Source: Butyrivibrio sp.
Lineage (GTDB): Bacteria > Bacillota > Clostridia > Lachnospirales > Lachnospiraceae
Direction: 5' to 3'
NCBI GenBank assembly: GCA_015056575.1
Contig: SVGA01000013.1
Location: 1-64,000, forward strand
DNA: 64,000 nucleotides
Every line of letters starts with the position of its first letter. The stretch's first letter is position 1. This document shows positions 40,457 through 49,791 of the stretch, piece by piece. A program made the position numbers and the translations under genes. The notes under the pieces were generated by a model that was given only the letters and a program-made list of their open reading frames with translations, searched no databases and had not been told where the DNA came from.

Positions 40457-41083
40457 ATGGATAAAAAATTTGCGGAAATCGCAGAGGTTGCTGCCGATGT
40501 GATTCTAGAGATACGATACTATTCGACTTTTAATTTCATAGGGGACAGAATAGACGGATACCTTGAGCCGACAGCTCTTTTGACAAAGGAAGCTGCAGGC
40601 GCACTTAAGGCTGCCTCTGATGAGTTTAAAAAGAAAGGGTATCGGCTTAAGATTTATGATGCCTACAGGCCTCAGAGGGCTGTGGACCATTTTGTGAGAT
40701 GGGCTAAGGATATAGACGATCAGCGAATGAAAGCTATCTTTTATCCCGGTATACCCAAGGAGAAGCTCTTTGAGCTTGGATTTATTGCTGAGCACTCCGG
40801 TCACAGCCGGGGAAGCACAGTGGATCTGACGCTGTTTGACATGGCCGGCGGGTGCGATCTAAACATGGGCGGATACTTCGACTTCTTCGGAGATATCAGC
40901 CACTATGAGCATCCCGCTCTATCGAAAGAGCAGCGCTCAAACCGCGCTCTTTTGCGGGATGTCATGATGTGGGCCGGGTTTGAGCCCTATGAAAATGAAT
41001 GGTGGCATTTCACCCTGGCTGATGAGCCCTACCCGGATTCTTATTTTGATTTTCCGGTGATGAGACCGGTAACTGAGTCATAA
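40457..41083 (+). CDS. D-Ala-D-Ala dipeptidase, VanX family
   Basis: 208 residues, peptidase M15D. The zinc ligands and catalytic residues are visible: EHSGHSRGSTVDLTL (H and D, in the S-x-H-x-x-G-x-x-x-D motif) and ENEWWHF (catalytic Glu and third His). LKIYDAYRPQRAVDHF supplies the conserved Arg. It cuts D-Ala-D-Ala; outside van clusters such enzymes recycle cell-wall dipeptide. No van ligase or regulator is nearby, so resistance is not implied. The ATG at 40457 sits seven bases after AGGAG. Confidence 0.92.
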   Translation: MDKKFAEIAEVAADVILEIRYYSTFNFIGDRIDGYLEPTALLTKEAAGALKAASDEFKKKGYRLKIYDAYRPQRAVDHFVRWAKDIDDQRMKAIFYPGIPKEKLFELGFIAEHSGHSRGSTVDLTLFDMAGGCDLNMGGYFDFFGDISHYEHPALSKEQRSNRALLRDVMMWAGFEPYENEWWHFTLADEPYPDSYFDFPVMRPVTES

Positions 41084-41093
41084 AAAGCAGTGT

Positions 41094-41120
41094 AAAAGCC
41101 GGGCTCATATGCCCGGCTTT
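41094..41120. terminator. Bidirectional terminator after the dipeptidase gene
   Basis: AAAGCCGGGC pairs with GCCCGGCTTT across a seven-base loop, with T-rich sequence on both strands; it serves the plus-strand dipeptidase and the converging lipoprotein. Confidence 0.9.
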
Positions 41121-41123
41121 CTA

Positions 41124-41753
41124 TTATGCTGCGATCGTAACAAGGCTGCATACTCCGTTTGAAACGGTCGCCTCAAAATATAATCCAACCTTGATGCAAT
41201 TGCCAAAATGCTCGATAAACTCTTCCCTTGTCACATCCTCAGGGCCATCTTCCCCACCGATCATCTGATAAACGGTGTTTTCATCTGTTTTGAACACATG
41301 CTTTACATCATCGCTGACAGAAATTGTGTCCTGTGCGGGATCGTTCTTATAGCTAAGTGCCCCGTAAACAGCAAAAGAGTCATCCTGGAATTCACCTTTG
41401 TAGATTACAGTATACAGAAGTCCGTACTCATTTGTTGTTCCGATTTTGTCTTTGTCAGACTCCATAAGTGTGGCACCCCAAACACCATCCGATGTTTCTT
41501 CTTCGGTTGCAACGGTCTCTTCCGCTTCCGTTGAAACTTCCGCCTCAGTTGCGCCGCTCTCTGTTGCTTCGGGAACAACTTCTTCCATGGAATTGTCAGA
41601 GTTATCCGGGTTTTCACTGTTCACTTCCTGAGTCTGAGTAACGCTTTCAAAAAGCGCAGTCTCATCTTCTTCCTGAACACTACTGGCGGTACCGCAACCG
41701 CTAAGTGCAAGTACGCCAATCAACATGACGGTTACCAAAAAATTTTTTCTCAT
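41124..41753 (-). CDS. Lipoprotein with acidic linker
   Basis: 209 residues. Lipobox LALSGC at about 19-24. A Glu/Thr/Ala-rich linker (about 35-95, with SGATEAEVSTEAEETVATEE) leads to a compact domain with YTVIYKGEFQDDSFAVYGAL, DPAQDTISVSDDVKHVFKTD and EFIEHFGNCIKVGLYFEATV. The ATG at 41753 has GAGGAGG at good distance. The overall plan resembles the lipoprotein at 4628 (lipobox, acidic linker, small domain), but the domains differ. Function unknown. Confidence 0.85.
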   Translation of the reverse strand: MRKNFLVTVMLIGVLALSGCGTASSVQEEDETALFESVTQTQEVNSENPDNSDNSMEEVVPEATESGATEAEVSTEAEETVATEEETSDGVWGATLMESDKDKIGTTNEYGLLYTVIYKGEFQDDSFAVYGALSYKNDPAQDTISVSDDVKHVFKTDENTVYQMIGGEDGPEDVTREEFIEHFGNCIKVGLYFEATVSNGVCSLVTIAA

Positions 41754-41837
41754 AATTTTCCTCCTCAAAAACAGATAAATTTATTTTATTCCCGCTTTTG
41801 TTAACCTGCAAGCACTTGAACATTATTATTTTAGTTG

Positions 41838-41861
41838 ATCACCCAATTCTTAAGATTTACC
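41838..41861. repeat. 24-bp direct repeat, left side of the TIR cluster
   Basis: ATCACCCAATTCTTAAGATT followed by TACC is found here and again, exact, at 48354-48377. The two copies enclose the tandem TIR genes. Confidence 0.8.
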
Positions 41862-41868
41862 CCCAAAA

Positions 41869-41896
41869 CGTCCCTTGACTCCGTCCCCGGGGCTCA
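41869..41896. repeat. GACTCCGTCCCC palindrome
   Basis: CGTCCCTTGACTCCGTCCCC then GGGGCTC. It touches the stop codon of the first TIR gene. Family member of the GC-rich dispersed repeats. Confidence 0.75.
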
Positions 41897-44800
41897 ATAT
41901 ATCTTATACCGTATCTTCTGCTCGTCAGTCAGCTCCGCGCCCTCGAACTGCTTGTAGAAGAAGTCCACAAGCTCATCCACAGAGCGCACCTTATACTTGA
42001 AAACATCGGCGCCGTCGGAGCAGATTGCCTCGTTAGCGGACGGGATAAAGATGTTGCCTGTGGGAACGTAATGCAGGAATCCGCCGTCGTTAAGGTCAAT
42101 TATGTACATATCATTACTATCGCTGATGGTAACCGTATTTGAAGCCGCATCATGATCGACATACGAAATATTCTCCATCTGCACATCGGATATGAAGGCA
42201 AACTTCTCATTCTCCAGATCATATACTTTGAAAATCATATCCTGTCCCTGCAAAAACAGCAGTTTCCCATCCTCGGAGAACTTGACCAGGCTGCTATATT
42301 CACTGCCGTAATAATCAAATTTCTGAATTGCTTCGCTCTTGGCGATATCGATAATACGCATCTTTCCATCACTGCAGCTGGCCGCAACGTACTTTCCATC
42401 CCTGCTTACGCCAACATTTCTGATCACATCATCGCCGGCAAGTACCGTCCACTTGCCGTTTCCGATTTTCAGTTCCAGTATCTCACCTTGATTGCCTTTG
42501 CCGATGACTCTTTTGCCCTCATCAACCAAAGCGCATTTATTAAAATAATGTTCGAATCCTTCATCTACGCAGTGGTACACCACGCTGTTTGACGCAAGAT
42601 CGACTACATAGTACTCCGGGTGATCATAATACAAAAGATATCTGCCCTCCTCACCGATCACCAGCTCAGGCAAGCTAAGATCACCTGAAAAAGTGATTTC
42701 CTCTGTCTCCCCGGTGCTGATCGTGTACTGATATATCGCCATGCCCTCCCTGAAGATAATGATCGTGTCCTCATCCTTATAGAATGCATGGTCAAAAGAA
42801 ATATCATTATAGGAAATGTTGTCGATTTCCCGTCCACTTTCAGTATCATAGACGTGGATATGCCAGGTTCCGTCTACAACCCCCTGGTAAACAGCGGCAA
42901 GAAACGTCCGGCCTGACGGGCTTGAGGCCATATAGTAAACATCATCTTCGCATCGACCATAATCCACTCTGTCAGGATCCGGCAAAAGAGACATCACTAC
43001 CAGGTTAGGTGTGTTAAGATCTCTGGATACGAGATGTCCTTTTCCAATGTAGTAATCCCGCATCTCGTTGGATGTAAAATAAGAGATTTCCGGGGTAGGG
43101 TGTCCATCTACGCTGCTTACATCCAGTATTTTTCCATCAAAGGTACCCACCAGCATCATGTCCGAAGTATCCATCAGAGTTACTCTTTCAATATCTGAAG
43201 AAGCCGTATACGTCAGCTTTGTCTCTCCGGTGTCAAGATCCAGATTAAACAGTCTGGTGTTTGCTGTTACCACAAGGTCTTTTTCCTTCCTGTTATCTCT
43301 CTCGTAGATTCTTGAGCTGATAGTTACATCTGCAAATATATAGTTTCCGTGGTGGGTTCTGTTAAACTCTAACTCCTTGCAGAAGATCTCTTTTCCTGTA
43401 TTCATGTCAAACTTCTGCACATATATCCGGACAGGATCGGAGCTAAGCTCATAACCGTTGTCAGTGGAAACAACAGCAAGATTGTTATCCGCGGTAAAAA
43501 TGCAATCCATAACAGATTCTTCTTTTACGGCAAATTCAGTATTGGCACCGGTCTTCACGTTTAGAACATTTAATGTGGTGGGATCTTCGCTGTCGTACTC
43601 CCACTGATAAACCAGAAGAAGGCTGTGATCGGAGGTAAAGTGTGCGTGGTCTACCGAAAACTTTTTTCCCTCTTTTCTATCAAACTTCCTGACAATACTT
43701 CCGTCAGAAAGGTCGTAGATCTCCAGCGAGCCGTCGGCATAGGTATCATCCCTCACCACAACAGCATATTTGTTCATACCATCAATATATGCATTGTCAG
43801 CGCTTTCATCCCCAAAATTCACATCATAAACGGTATTTCCTTCTTCGTCGAAAGCTGCCAGGTACTTTCGGGAAACAACTATCATATGGCCATCGTTCTC
43901 ACCTACGGCATACACGTAATTCCGATTACCCTCTATGAGTTCGGGATTTCGCTTCAAAATGCGTTTGCCGCTGGTAAGGTCCCACCAATACACGCCATGA
44001 TCGTCATCATAAGACACAAGCCTGCTGCCGTCATTATTGATCATAAAATCGCGAAGCAGCAGATCATGCCTCAGGATCTTATCGGAGGTGATCATTTTCC
44101 CCGAATCATATGAATCCGTTGCTTTCTCCAGGGCATAAATGCAGTCGCTGACCAGGGGCCTTTCTTTTCCGTTGACAGGAAGACCTTCCATAGCCAAAAG
44201 ACCTGCCGTCTGCCTGTCACCTGTTTCCAGGGCATCAATAGACATTTCCGCCAGTACCTTAGACTCTTTTATCAGCATTGTCTGGTAATTCTCGTTGATC
44301 CTGCGAAGATTGTAGGCGTTGTAGATTGCAAAAGCTATTGAAAGCGCTGCCACACCGGCTATAATAGCCATGCTGCGCCGAACAACGCGCTCTTTGTGGC
44401 GCTGCTTAAGATCGTCGTAGTCACAGCCAAGGATTGCTGCCACAAGACGAAGTGATTCGGATTTGATCTTCTTCTGTATCTCGCGTTTGCTGTTTCCCCT
44501 GACATCTGCAGCAAGGGGCTCAACGGGATTTCCATCATCATCAACAAGGAGCTGTGGCGGAAAAGAATCCGCGGGTTCGCCCTCCGCCAGTACCGCCAGT
44601 ACATTGTCCCTGCCATGCATGGCAATAAAGGTATCTATCTCCTTCATGACCCAGTAGGACTCTTTGGTCTGCGGCGTGCAGATGACAACAAGATGCTCCG
44701 ACTCAGACAGCGCCTGCTCAATATTGCTGCCAAGCTCGCTTCCTATGGGCAGTTCCTCCTGATCCCTGAAAACCCTGTTAATCCTCTTTTTCCCGGTTTC

Positions 44801-44911
44801 CTTCTGAATTTTCCCCGGAATCCTGCTGGTCTCCAGCGCTCTGTGGATCCCCTTTGCCACAAATTTGTCTTTCTCAAGATGTCTGTAGCTGACAAACGCA
44901 TCATACTTCAT
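41894..44911 (-). CDS. TIR-membrane-beta-propeller protein, paralog A
   Basis: 1005 residues. Residues 1-150 are a TIR domain: MKYDAFVSYRHLEKDKFVAK, a BB-loop region, and YWVMKE with W87 and E91 in the WxxxE catalytic arrangement. A basic stretch (KQRHKERVVRRS) precedes one membrane helix (about 181-200, MAIIAGVAALSIAFAIYNAY). From about 260 to the end there are WD40/YVTN-type repeats (for example GVYWWDLTSGKRILKRN, MRIIDIAKSEAIQKFDYYGS, FKVYDLENEKFAFISDV), forming one or two propellers, followed by an acidic C-terminal helix (FEGAELTDEQKIRYKIY). The TIR end should face the cytoplasm and the propeller the outside. Signalling or defence role inferred. Same length as the paralog at 45071. Confidence 0.88.
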   Translation of the reverse strand: MKYDAFVSYRHLEKDKFVAKGIHRALETSRIPGKIQKETGKKRINRVFRDQEELPIGSELGSNIEQALSESEHLVVICTPQTKESYWVMKEIDTFIAMHGRDNVLAVLAEGEPADSFPPQLLVDDDGNPVEPLAADVRGNSKREIQKKIKSESLRLVAAILGCDYDDLKQRHKERVVRRSMAIIAGVAALSIAFAIYNAYNLRRINENYQTMLIKESKVLAEMSIDALETGDRQTAGLLAMEGLPVNGKERPLVSDCIYALEKATDSYDSGKMITSDKILRHDLLLRDFMINNDGSRLVSYDDDHGVYWWDLTSGKRILKRNPELIEGNRNYVYAVGENDGHMIVVSRKYLAAFDEEGNTVYDVNFGDESADNAYIDGMNKYAVVVRDDTYADGSLEIYDLSDGSIVRKFDRKEGKKFSVDHAHFTSDHSLLLVYQWEYDSEDPTTLNVLNVKTGANTEFAVKEESVMDCIFTADNNLAVVSTDNGYELSSDPVRIYVQKFDMNTGKEIFCKELEFNRTHHGNYIFADVTISSRIYERDNRKEKDLVVTANTRLFNLDLDTGETKLTYTASSDIERVTLMDTSDMMLVGTFDGKILDVSSVDGHPTPEISYFTSNEMRDYYIGKGHLVSRDLNTPNLVVMSLLPDPDRVDYGRCEDDVYYMASSPSGRTFLAAVYQGVVDGTWHIHVYDTESGREIDNISYNDISFDHAFYKDEDTIIIFREGMAIYQYTISTGETEEITFSGDLSLPELVIGEEGRYLLYYDHPEYYVVDLASNSVVYHCVDEGFEHYFNKCALVDEGKRVIGKGNQGEILELKIGNGKWTVLAGDDVIRNVGVSRDGKYVAASCSDGKMRIIDIAKSEAIQKFDYYGSEYSSLVKFSEDGKLLFLQGQDMIFKVYDLENEKFAFISDVQMENISYVDHDAASNTVTISDSNDMYIIDLNDGGFLHYVPTGNIFIPSANEAICSDGADVFKYKVRSVDELVDFFYKQFEGAELTDEQKIRYKIY

Positions 44912-45000
44912 ATTCACACGTCCCCCCAACTAATTGAATACGCCAAGAATAGTTTATCATTAAACGTAATAAAAATCAGAGATATTTTCGGGCAATGAAT

Positions 45001-45054
45001 GGTCCCCGGGGACGGAGTCATGGGCTCTTTTTAATGGTCCCTAGGGACCACCCC
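45001..45054. repeat. GC-rich palindromes between the TIR genes
   Basis: GGTCCCCGGGGACGGAGTCA then TGGGCTCTTTTT, followed by a second palindrome TGGTCCCTAGGGACCA. The first 32 bases recur exactly at 48177-48208, at the same place upstream of the other paralog. Confidence 0.8.
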
Positions 45055-45070
45055 AAGCTCATTTCGCACC

Positions 45071-48000
45071 TTAATATATTCTGTACCTTATCTTCTGCTC
45101 GTCAGTCAGCTCCGCGCCCTCGAACTGCTCGTAGAAGAAGTCTACGAGCTCCTCCATGGAGCGCACCTTATACTTGAACACATAGTAATTATCGGAGCAG
45201 ATTACCGCGTTGCTGGCAGGGATGTATATGTTTCCTGAGGGAATGTAATGAAGGAAGCCGCTATCATTCAGATCAATGATCCACATATCACTAATCTCAC
45301 TGATGGTAACCATATTTGAGGCAATATCATGATCGACATATGTAATAGCTCTCATCTGCACATCGGATATGAAGGTGTACTCTCCTCTGTCCAGATCGTA
45401 AACCTTGAATAACTTATCCTGCCCCTGCAAAAATAGCAATTTGTCATCCTCAGAGAATTTAATCAGGCTTTCATAATTATCACCGTAATAATCAAGTTCC
45501 CGAATCACGCTGTTTTTGCCGGTATCGATAATTCTCATCTTTCCATCGCTGCAGCTGACCGCAATGTATTTTCCATCCTGACTTGCGCCAATATCTCTGA
45601 CAAAGTAATCGCTGTTGTATTCTGTCCATTCACCGCTTTCAATGTCCAATCCAAGTACTACACCTTTATAGTTCCTGCCAATGACTCTTTTCCCATCATC
45701 AACTAAAGAGAGTTGAGAAAAAGAATATTCATATTCATATCCATCATAAGAACAATGGCGTACCACACTATTGGACGCAAGATCAACCACGTAGTAATCA
45801 TGATCATCATAATACAAAAGGTGTCTGCCGTCCTCACTGATCACCAAATGAGACCGTTCAAACTCATCTATAAAAGTAATCTCCTCTGTCTGTCCTGTAC
45901 TGATTGTGTACTGATATATCGACGGCATACCTTCCCTGAATATGACAATTGTATCTTCATCCTTATAGAAAGCATTACAGGAATAATTAAGATGATCATA
46001 CGAAATGCTTGTTATCTCTCGTCCGCTTTCTGTATCATAGACATGAATATAACTCGTCTTATCAGTACCCAAATCGTACGTTACAGCAATGAAAGTTTTC
46101 CCTGACGGACTTGAAACAGTATAATTAACTGTATTCTCGCACCTTTCATAATCCACCCTTTCGGAATCGGGCAAAAGAGACATCACCACCAGGTTAGGTG
46201 AATAGGAATCACGGGCTATCAGATGACTTTTTCCATAATAGTAATCCCGCAGGGCTTCGGAGGTAAAATAATGCTCATTTGCTGAAGAAGGGTCACCTGT
46301 TCTGCTGTGTATATACAGTATTGTTCCGTCAGCAATTCCTACCAACATCTTGTCCGTATCCTCAAGCAGAGTTATTTTTTCAATGCCAAAGGGGGCTGTA
46401 TATTCTAACTTAATCTCTCCGGTATCAAGATCAAGATTAAACAGTCTGGCGCCTGACGTTACCACAAGGTCTTTTTCCTCTCCATTATTATCCTCATAGA
46501 TTCTTGAGCTTACGGTCACATCTGTATGTGCACCATATTTAGAATATGATATGTTATACTCCAATTCCTTACAAAAGATCTCATCTCCTGTATTCAAGTC
46601 AAATTTTTGTACATATATCTTTTCATGAGAGAAGATGTCGGCAGAAGCAACTACAAGATTGTTATCCGCAGTAAAATCACAATCAACAACATATACTTCT
46701 TTTACATCAAATTCAGTAAAGGCACCGGTATTAATGTTTATCAGATTAATGATTGCGGGATTCTCGCTCATATTTTCCCACTGATTAACCAGCAAAAGGC
46801 TGTAATCAGAGTTAAAATGCGCATGATCTACATCAAAAGCTTTCTCTTCTTTTTGAGGATATTTCCCAACAAGGCTTCCATCAGATAGGTCATAAATTTC
46901 CAGTCGGCCGTCATCAGACCATGTATCCCTCGCCACCGCTGCATATTTGTTATTATCATCAATATATGCATCAGTACTTTCTTCATCTCCGAAACTCACC
47001 TCATAAACAGCATTCCCTTCTTCATCGAAAGCTGCCAGAGATTTTTCAGAGACAGCTATCATATGTCCGTTGTTTTCACCCACTGCATACACATCATTCT
47101 TACTGCCTTCTATAACTTCCGGATTTCGCTTTATAATACGCTTGCCGCCGGTAAGGTCCCACCAGTACACGCCATGGTCGGTATCAAAGGATACCAGTCT
47201 GCTTTCATCATTATTGACCTTAAAACCCTGCAACGGCAGATCATGCCTTAGGATTTTATCGTAAACAAGCCTGTTCCCGGAATCATAAGAATCAGTTGCT
47301 TTCTCCAAAGCATAAATGCAGTCGCTGACCAGGGGCCTTTCTTTTCCGTTGACAGGAAGACCTTCCATGGCCAAAAGACCTGCCGTCTGCCTATCACCCG
47401 TTTCCAGGGCATCAATAGACTTTTCAGCCAGTACCTTTGACTCTTTTATCAGCATTGTCTGGTAATTCTCATTGATCCTGCGAAGATTGTAGGCGTTATA
47501 GATTGCAAAAGCTATTGAAAGCGCTGCCACACCGGCTATAATGGCCATGCTGCGCCGCACAACGCGCTCTTTGTGGCGCTGCTTAAGATCGTCGTAGTCG
47601 CAGCCAAGGATTGCTGCCACAAGACGAAGTGATTCGGATTTGATTTTCTTCTGAATTTCGCGTCTGCTGTCTCCCCTGACATCCGCGGCAAGTGGCTCAA
47701 CAGGATTTCCCTCATCATCAACAAGCAGCTGCGGCGGAAAAGCTTCCGAAGGCTCACCCTCCGCAAGGACGGCCAGAACTTTTTCCCTGCCATGCATGGC
47801 AATGAAGGTATCTATCTCTTTCATGACCCAGTAGGACTCTTTGGTCTGCGGCGTGCAGATGACAACAAGATGCTCCGACTCAGACAGCGCCTGCTCAATA
47901 TTGCTGCCAAGCTCGCTTCCTATCTGCAACTCTTCCTGATCCCTGAAAACCCTGGTGATTCTCCTTTTCCCGATTTCCTTCTGAATCTTTCTCGGAATTC

Positions 48001-48088
48001 TGCAGGTCTCCAGCGCCCTGTGGATCCCCTTTGCCACAAATTTGTCTTTCTCAAGATGTCTGTAGCTGACAAACGCATCATATTTCAT
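45071..48088 (-). CDS. TIR-membrane-beta-propeller protein, paralog B
   Basis: 1005 residues, same architecture and length as the gene at 41894. The TIR domain and membrane helix (about 1-270) are almost identical to paralog A; the propeller part differs much more (for example VSQRH-type blades replaced, GREITSISYDHLNYSCNAFY against GREIDNISYNDISFDHAFYK), and the last 40 residues are again alike. W87 and E91 of the TIR site are kept. The ATG at 48088 follows GGGGGAG. The pattern of constant effector and diverged sensor is what one expects if the propeller recognises variable ligands. Upstream sequence (about 120 bases) is duplicated too. Confidence 0.88.
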   Translation of the reverse strand: MKYDAFVSYRHLEKDKFVAKGIHRALETCRIPRKIQKEIGKRRITRVFRDQEELQIGSELGSNIEQALSESEHLVVICTPQTKESYWVMKEIDTFIAMHGREKVLAVLAEGEPSEAFPPQLLVDDEGNPVEPLAADVRGDSRREIQKKIKSESLRLVAAILGCDYDDLKQRHKERVVRRSMAIIAGVAALSIAFAIYNAYNLRRINENYQTMLIKESKVLAEKSIDALETGDRQTAGLLAMEGLPVNGKERPLVSDCIYALEKATDSYDSGNRLVYDKILRHDLPLQGFKVNNDESRLVSFDTDHGVYWWDLTGGKRIIKRNPEVIEGSKNDVYAVGENNGHMIAVSEKSLAAFDEEGNAVYEVSFGDEESTDAYIDDNNKYAAVARDTWSDDGRLEIYDLSDGSLVGKYPQKEEKAFDVDHAHFNSDYSLLLVNQWENMSENPAIINLININTGAFTEFDVKEVYVVDCDFTADNNLVVASADIFSHEKIYVQKFDLNTGDEIFCKELEYNISYSKYGAHTDVTVSSRIYEDNNGEEKDLVVTSGARLFNLDLDTGEIKLEYTAPFGIEKITLLEDTDKMLVGIADGTILYIHSRTGDPSSANEHYFTSEALRDYYYGKSHLIARDSYSPNLVVMSLLPDSERVDYERCENTVNYTVSSPSGKTFIAVTYDLGTDKTSYIHVYDTESGREITSISYDHLNYSCNAFYKDEDTIVIFREGMPSIYQYTISTGQTEEITFIDEFERSHLVISEDGRHLLYYDDHDYYVVDLASNSVVRHCSYDGYEYEYSFSQLSLVDDGKRVIGRNYKGVVLGLDIESGEWTEYNSDYFVRDIGASQDGKYIAVSCSDGKMRIIDTGKNSVIRELDYYGDNYESLIKFSEDDKLLFLQGQDKLFKVYDLDRGEYTFISDVQMRAITYVDHDIASNMVTISEISDMWIIDLNDSGFLHYIPSGNIYIPASNAVICSDNYYVFKYKVRSMEELVDFFYEQFEGAELTDEQKIRYRIY

Positions 48089-48176
48089 ATTCGCATCTCC
48101 CCCAACTGATTGAATAAACCAAGAATAGTGTATCATTAAACGCAATAAAAATCAGAAGGTATTTCGAGCACTAGAA

Positions 48177-48210
48177 GGTCCCCGGGGACGGAGTCATGGG
48201 CTCTTTTTTC
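48177..48210. repeat. GC-rich palindrome upstream of paralog B
   Basis: GGTCCCCGGGGACGGAGTCA then TGGGCTCTTTTTT. With its T tract it could also act as a terminator for plus-strand transcription. Confidence 0.75.
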
Positions 48211-48353
48211 GCATAAAAAATGGCTACAGTCCATTGAACTGTAACCATTTATGTGTGGTCTCATAAGAAACATATAGCCCGTCAACCGCTAACGCATGCT
48301 GATTCGGCCATGGAATGTAGCCGGGTACTCCGAAGGAGCACAATGAACATCAT

Positions 48354-48377
48354 ATCACCCAATTCTTAAGATTTACC
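48354..48377. repeat. 24-bp direct repeat, right side of the TIR cluster
   Basis: Exact copy of 41838-41861; the six bases before it (TGAACAT region) are also partly shared. A further half copy (TTCTTAAGATTT) follows at 48383. Confidence 0.8.
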
Positions 48378-48534
48378 GTCGAAATTTCTTAAGATTTCTA
48401 AAGAATTACAATTGCATTTTTAATTGTTTTCAAATGGTCCAACACAAATACTAGAAAACAGTCCCTGTGGGGGCACCCCGATAGTCCCTATGTTCACCAT
48501 CAAACGATCCAGCACTAATACTAGAAAGCCTGGG

Positions 48535-48750
48535 CCCCATGATTTTCACCGATGCAAATGTGTAATTTTTCCAAAATTCCTCTATTTTTGGAAATATCTT
48601 CTCCACTATTCATTGATTTTTCCAAAATAAATACCTTCAGGCTGTAAAAGAGTTGAATTTGGAAAAAAATGCTCTATCCCTTTGGAATTATTTCCAAAAT
48701 AAAAAGTCCAATCTCAAAACGGTCTCCTGACTCCGTCCCCAGGGCTCACC
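48535..48750 (+). repeat. Dispersed TTTCCAAA element, copy A
   Basis: Order on the plus strand: GGGCCCCATGATTTTCACCG, ATGCAAATG, TTTTTCCAAAA, TTTTTGGAAATATCTTC, CACTATTCATTGATTTTT, GTAAAAGAGTTGAATTTGGA, GGAATTATTTCCAAAAT, AGTCCAATCTCAAAACGG and GACTCCGTCCCC. Copy B (55157-55416) lies in the opposite orientation and matches along the whole length, including the GC-rich ends. Pairing of TTTCCAAA with TTTGGAAA gives two hairpins. No coding potential. Confidence 0.75.
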
Positions 48751-48920
48751 TGCGCCTCAAAAGCCCCCGACAGACAGACCAGCCCACCAGAAGCCACCAC
48801 AGCCCAGCAAAGCCCCCGCCTCCCTCATAGAACCACCTCGGCTCAAGCCCCTAGCTTCCTCCCAAAACTGCCTCCTCGCTCCCCTCAAAAAGCTCTAAAA
48901 AAGCCCTCAAAAAACCGCAT
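48750..48920. other. GC-rich non-coding stretch
   Basis: C/A-rich sequence with repeated AGCCC, CCTC and AAAAGC words (for example CAGCCCAGCAAAGCCCCCGC) between the repeat element and the hsp20 terminator. No reading frame with a ribosome site was found on either strand. Confidence 0.5.
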
Positions 48921-48961
48921 AAAAATGCCCTCCACTACTATATGAGCAGTGGAGGGCTTTA
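48921..48961 (-). terminator. Terminator of hsp20 copy 2
   Basis: On the minus strand AAAGCCCTCCACT pairs with AGTGGAGGGC across an 11-base loop, then ATTTTTATG. It lies 17 bases beyond the hsp20 stop. Confidence 0.9.
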
Positions 48962-48977
48962 CAGGTGTAACTATGCA

Positions 48978-49442
48978 TCAGCCTTCAATGGCTATCAGAT
49001 TCTTCTCCGGAATCTTCTTCTCCATGGCCTTTTTAGGAATCGTCAGATTGAGAACTCCGTGCCTGTAATTGGCATCGATATCTGCTTTCTCAACATTCTC
49101 GCCAACGTAGAAGCTTCTCGACATCGATCCGGCGTAACGCTCCTGCCTGAGGAGTTTGCCCTTCTTGTTGTTCTCATCCTTATCCATGTTCTTCGAAGCA
49201 CTGATGGTGATGTAGCCGTTATCAAGTTCTACAGTGATGTCCTCTTTCTTGAATCCGGGAAGGTCTACCGAAATCTCGTAGTTATCATCCTTCTCCCGGA
49301 TATCGGTCTTCATCATCCTTGCCGCTTTCCTGCCATAGAGTTTACGCTCCATGTCGTGTTCCATGTTGTCAAATTCCTTCATGTACGGGAATCCAAACAG
49401 GTCATCGATAAAATTCTCTTCAAAAATACTAGGTGCTAACAT
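48978..49442 (-). CDS. Hsp20 family small heat-shock protein (copy 2)
   Basis: 154 residues, same length as copy 1 at 7992 and different at only about two dozen positions (for example MEHDMERKLYGRKAARMMKT against copy 1). It has the alpha-crystallin domain with DNYEISVDLPGFKKEDITVE and ends GVLNLTIPKKAMEKK. The leader with AAAGGAGGTAAGCATT is conserved in both copies, and a perfect CIRCE site is 137 bases upstream, so both are HrcA targets. The two genes are about 41 kb apart in opposite orientation. Confidence 0.95.
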   Translation of the reverse strand: MLAPSIFEENFIDDLFGFPYMKEFDNMEHDMERKLYGRKAARMMKTDIREKDDNYEISVDLPGFKKEDITVELDNGYITISASKNMDKDENNKKGKLLRQERYAGSMSRSFYVGENVEKADIDANYRHGVLNLTIPKKAMEKKIPEKNLIAIEG

Positions 49443-49563
49443 AATGCTTACCTCCTTTGCACAAAAACAATTTGTTAACTGTTATTGAGCATTGGGACGG
49501 AGGGGTTGGATCATTGGAACCTCTAAGTCCTAACGGTCTTCTCTGTTCCTTTGTTCTACTTAT

Positions 49564-49605
49564 GGTATAACACCGGAATTAGCACTCGTCAATAGAGAGT
49601 GCTAA
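49564..49605 (-). promoter_or_regulatory. CIRCE operator overlapping a SigA promoter (hsp20 copy 2)
   Basis: TTAGCACTC (49579-49587), nine bases, GAGTGCTAA (49597-49605). On the minus strand TTGACG (49587-49592) is 17 bases from TATACC (49564-49569). Layout identical to copy 1; the -10 box is weaker. Confidence 0.95.
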
Positions 49606-49791
49606 TCTAGATAAAAAGATATTGCTACATCCAATACAAAATTAATATCCATCAGGTTCTTTTCTCTCCAAAACCGAGAAATAAAGTACCCTATTCTCCT
49701 CAACCGGTGATGTAAACAGAACCCCAATTGCCTTAAGATATCATTAACTAAATGCACCCACACACCCAATTAGAAATGCGGAGGAACACCC

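Noticed and set aside
40457..41083. Vancomycin resistance locus
   Set aside because: A VanX-type dipeptidase alone, cotranscribed with a DUF819 protein and without ligase, dehydrogenase or sensor kinase, points to dipeptide recycling.
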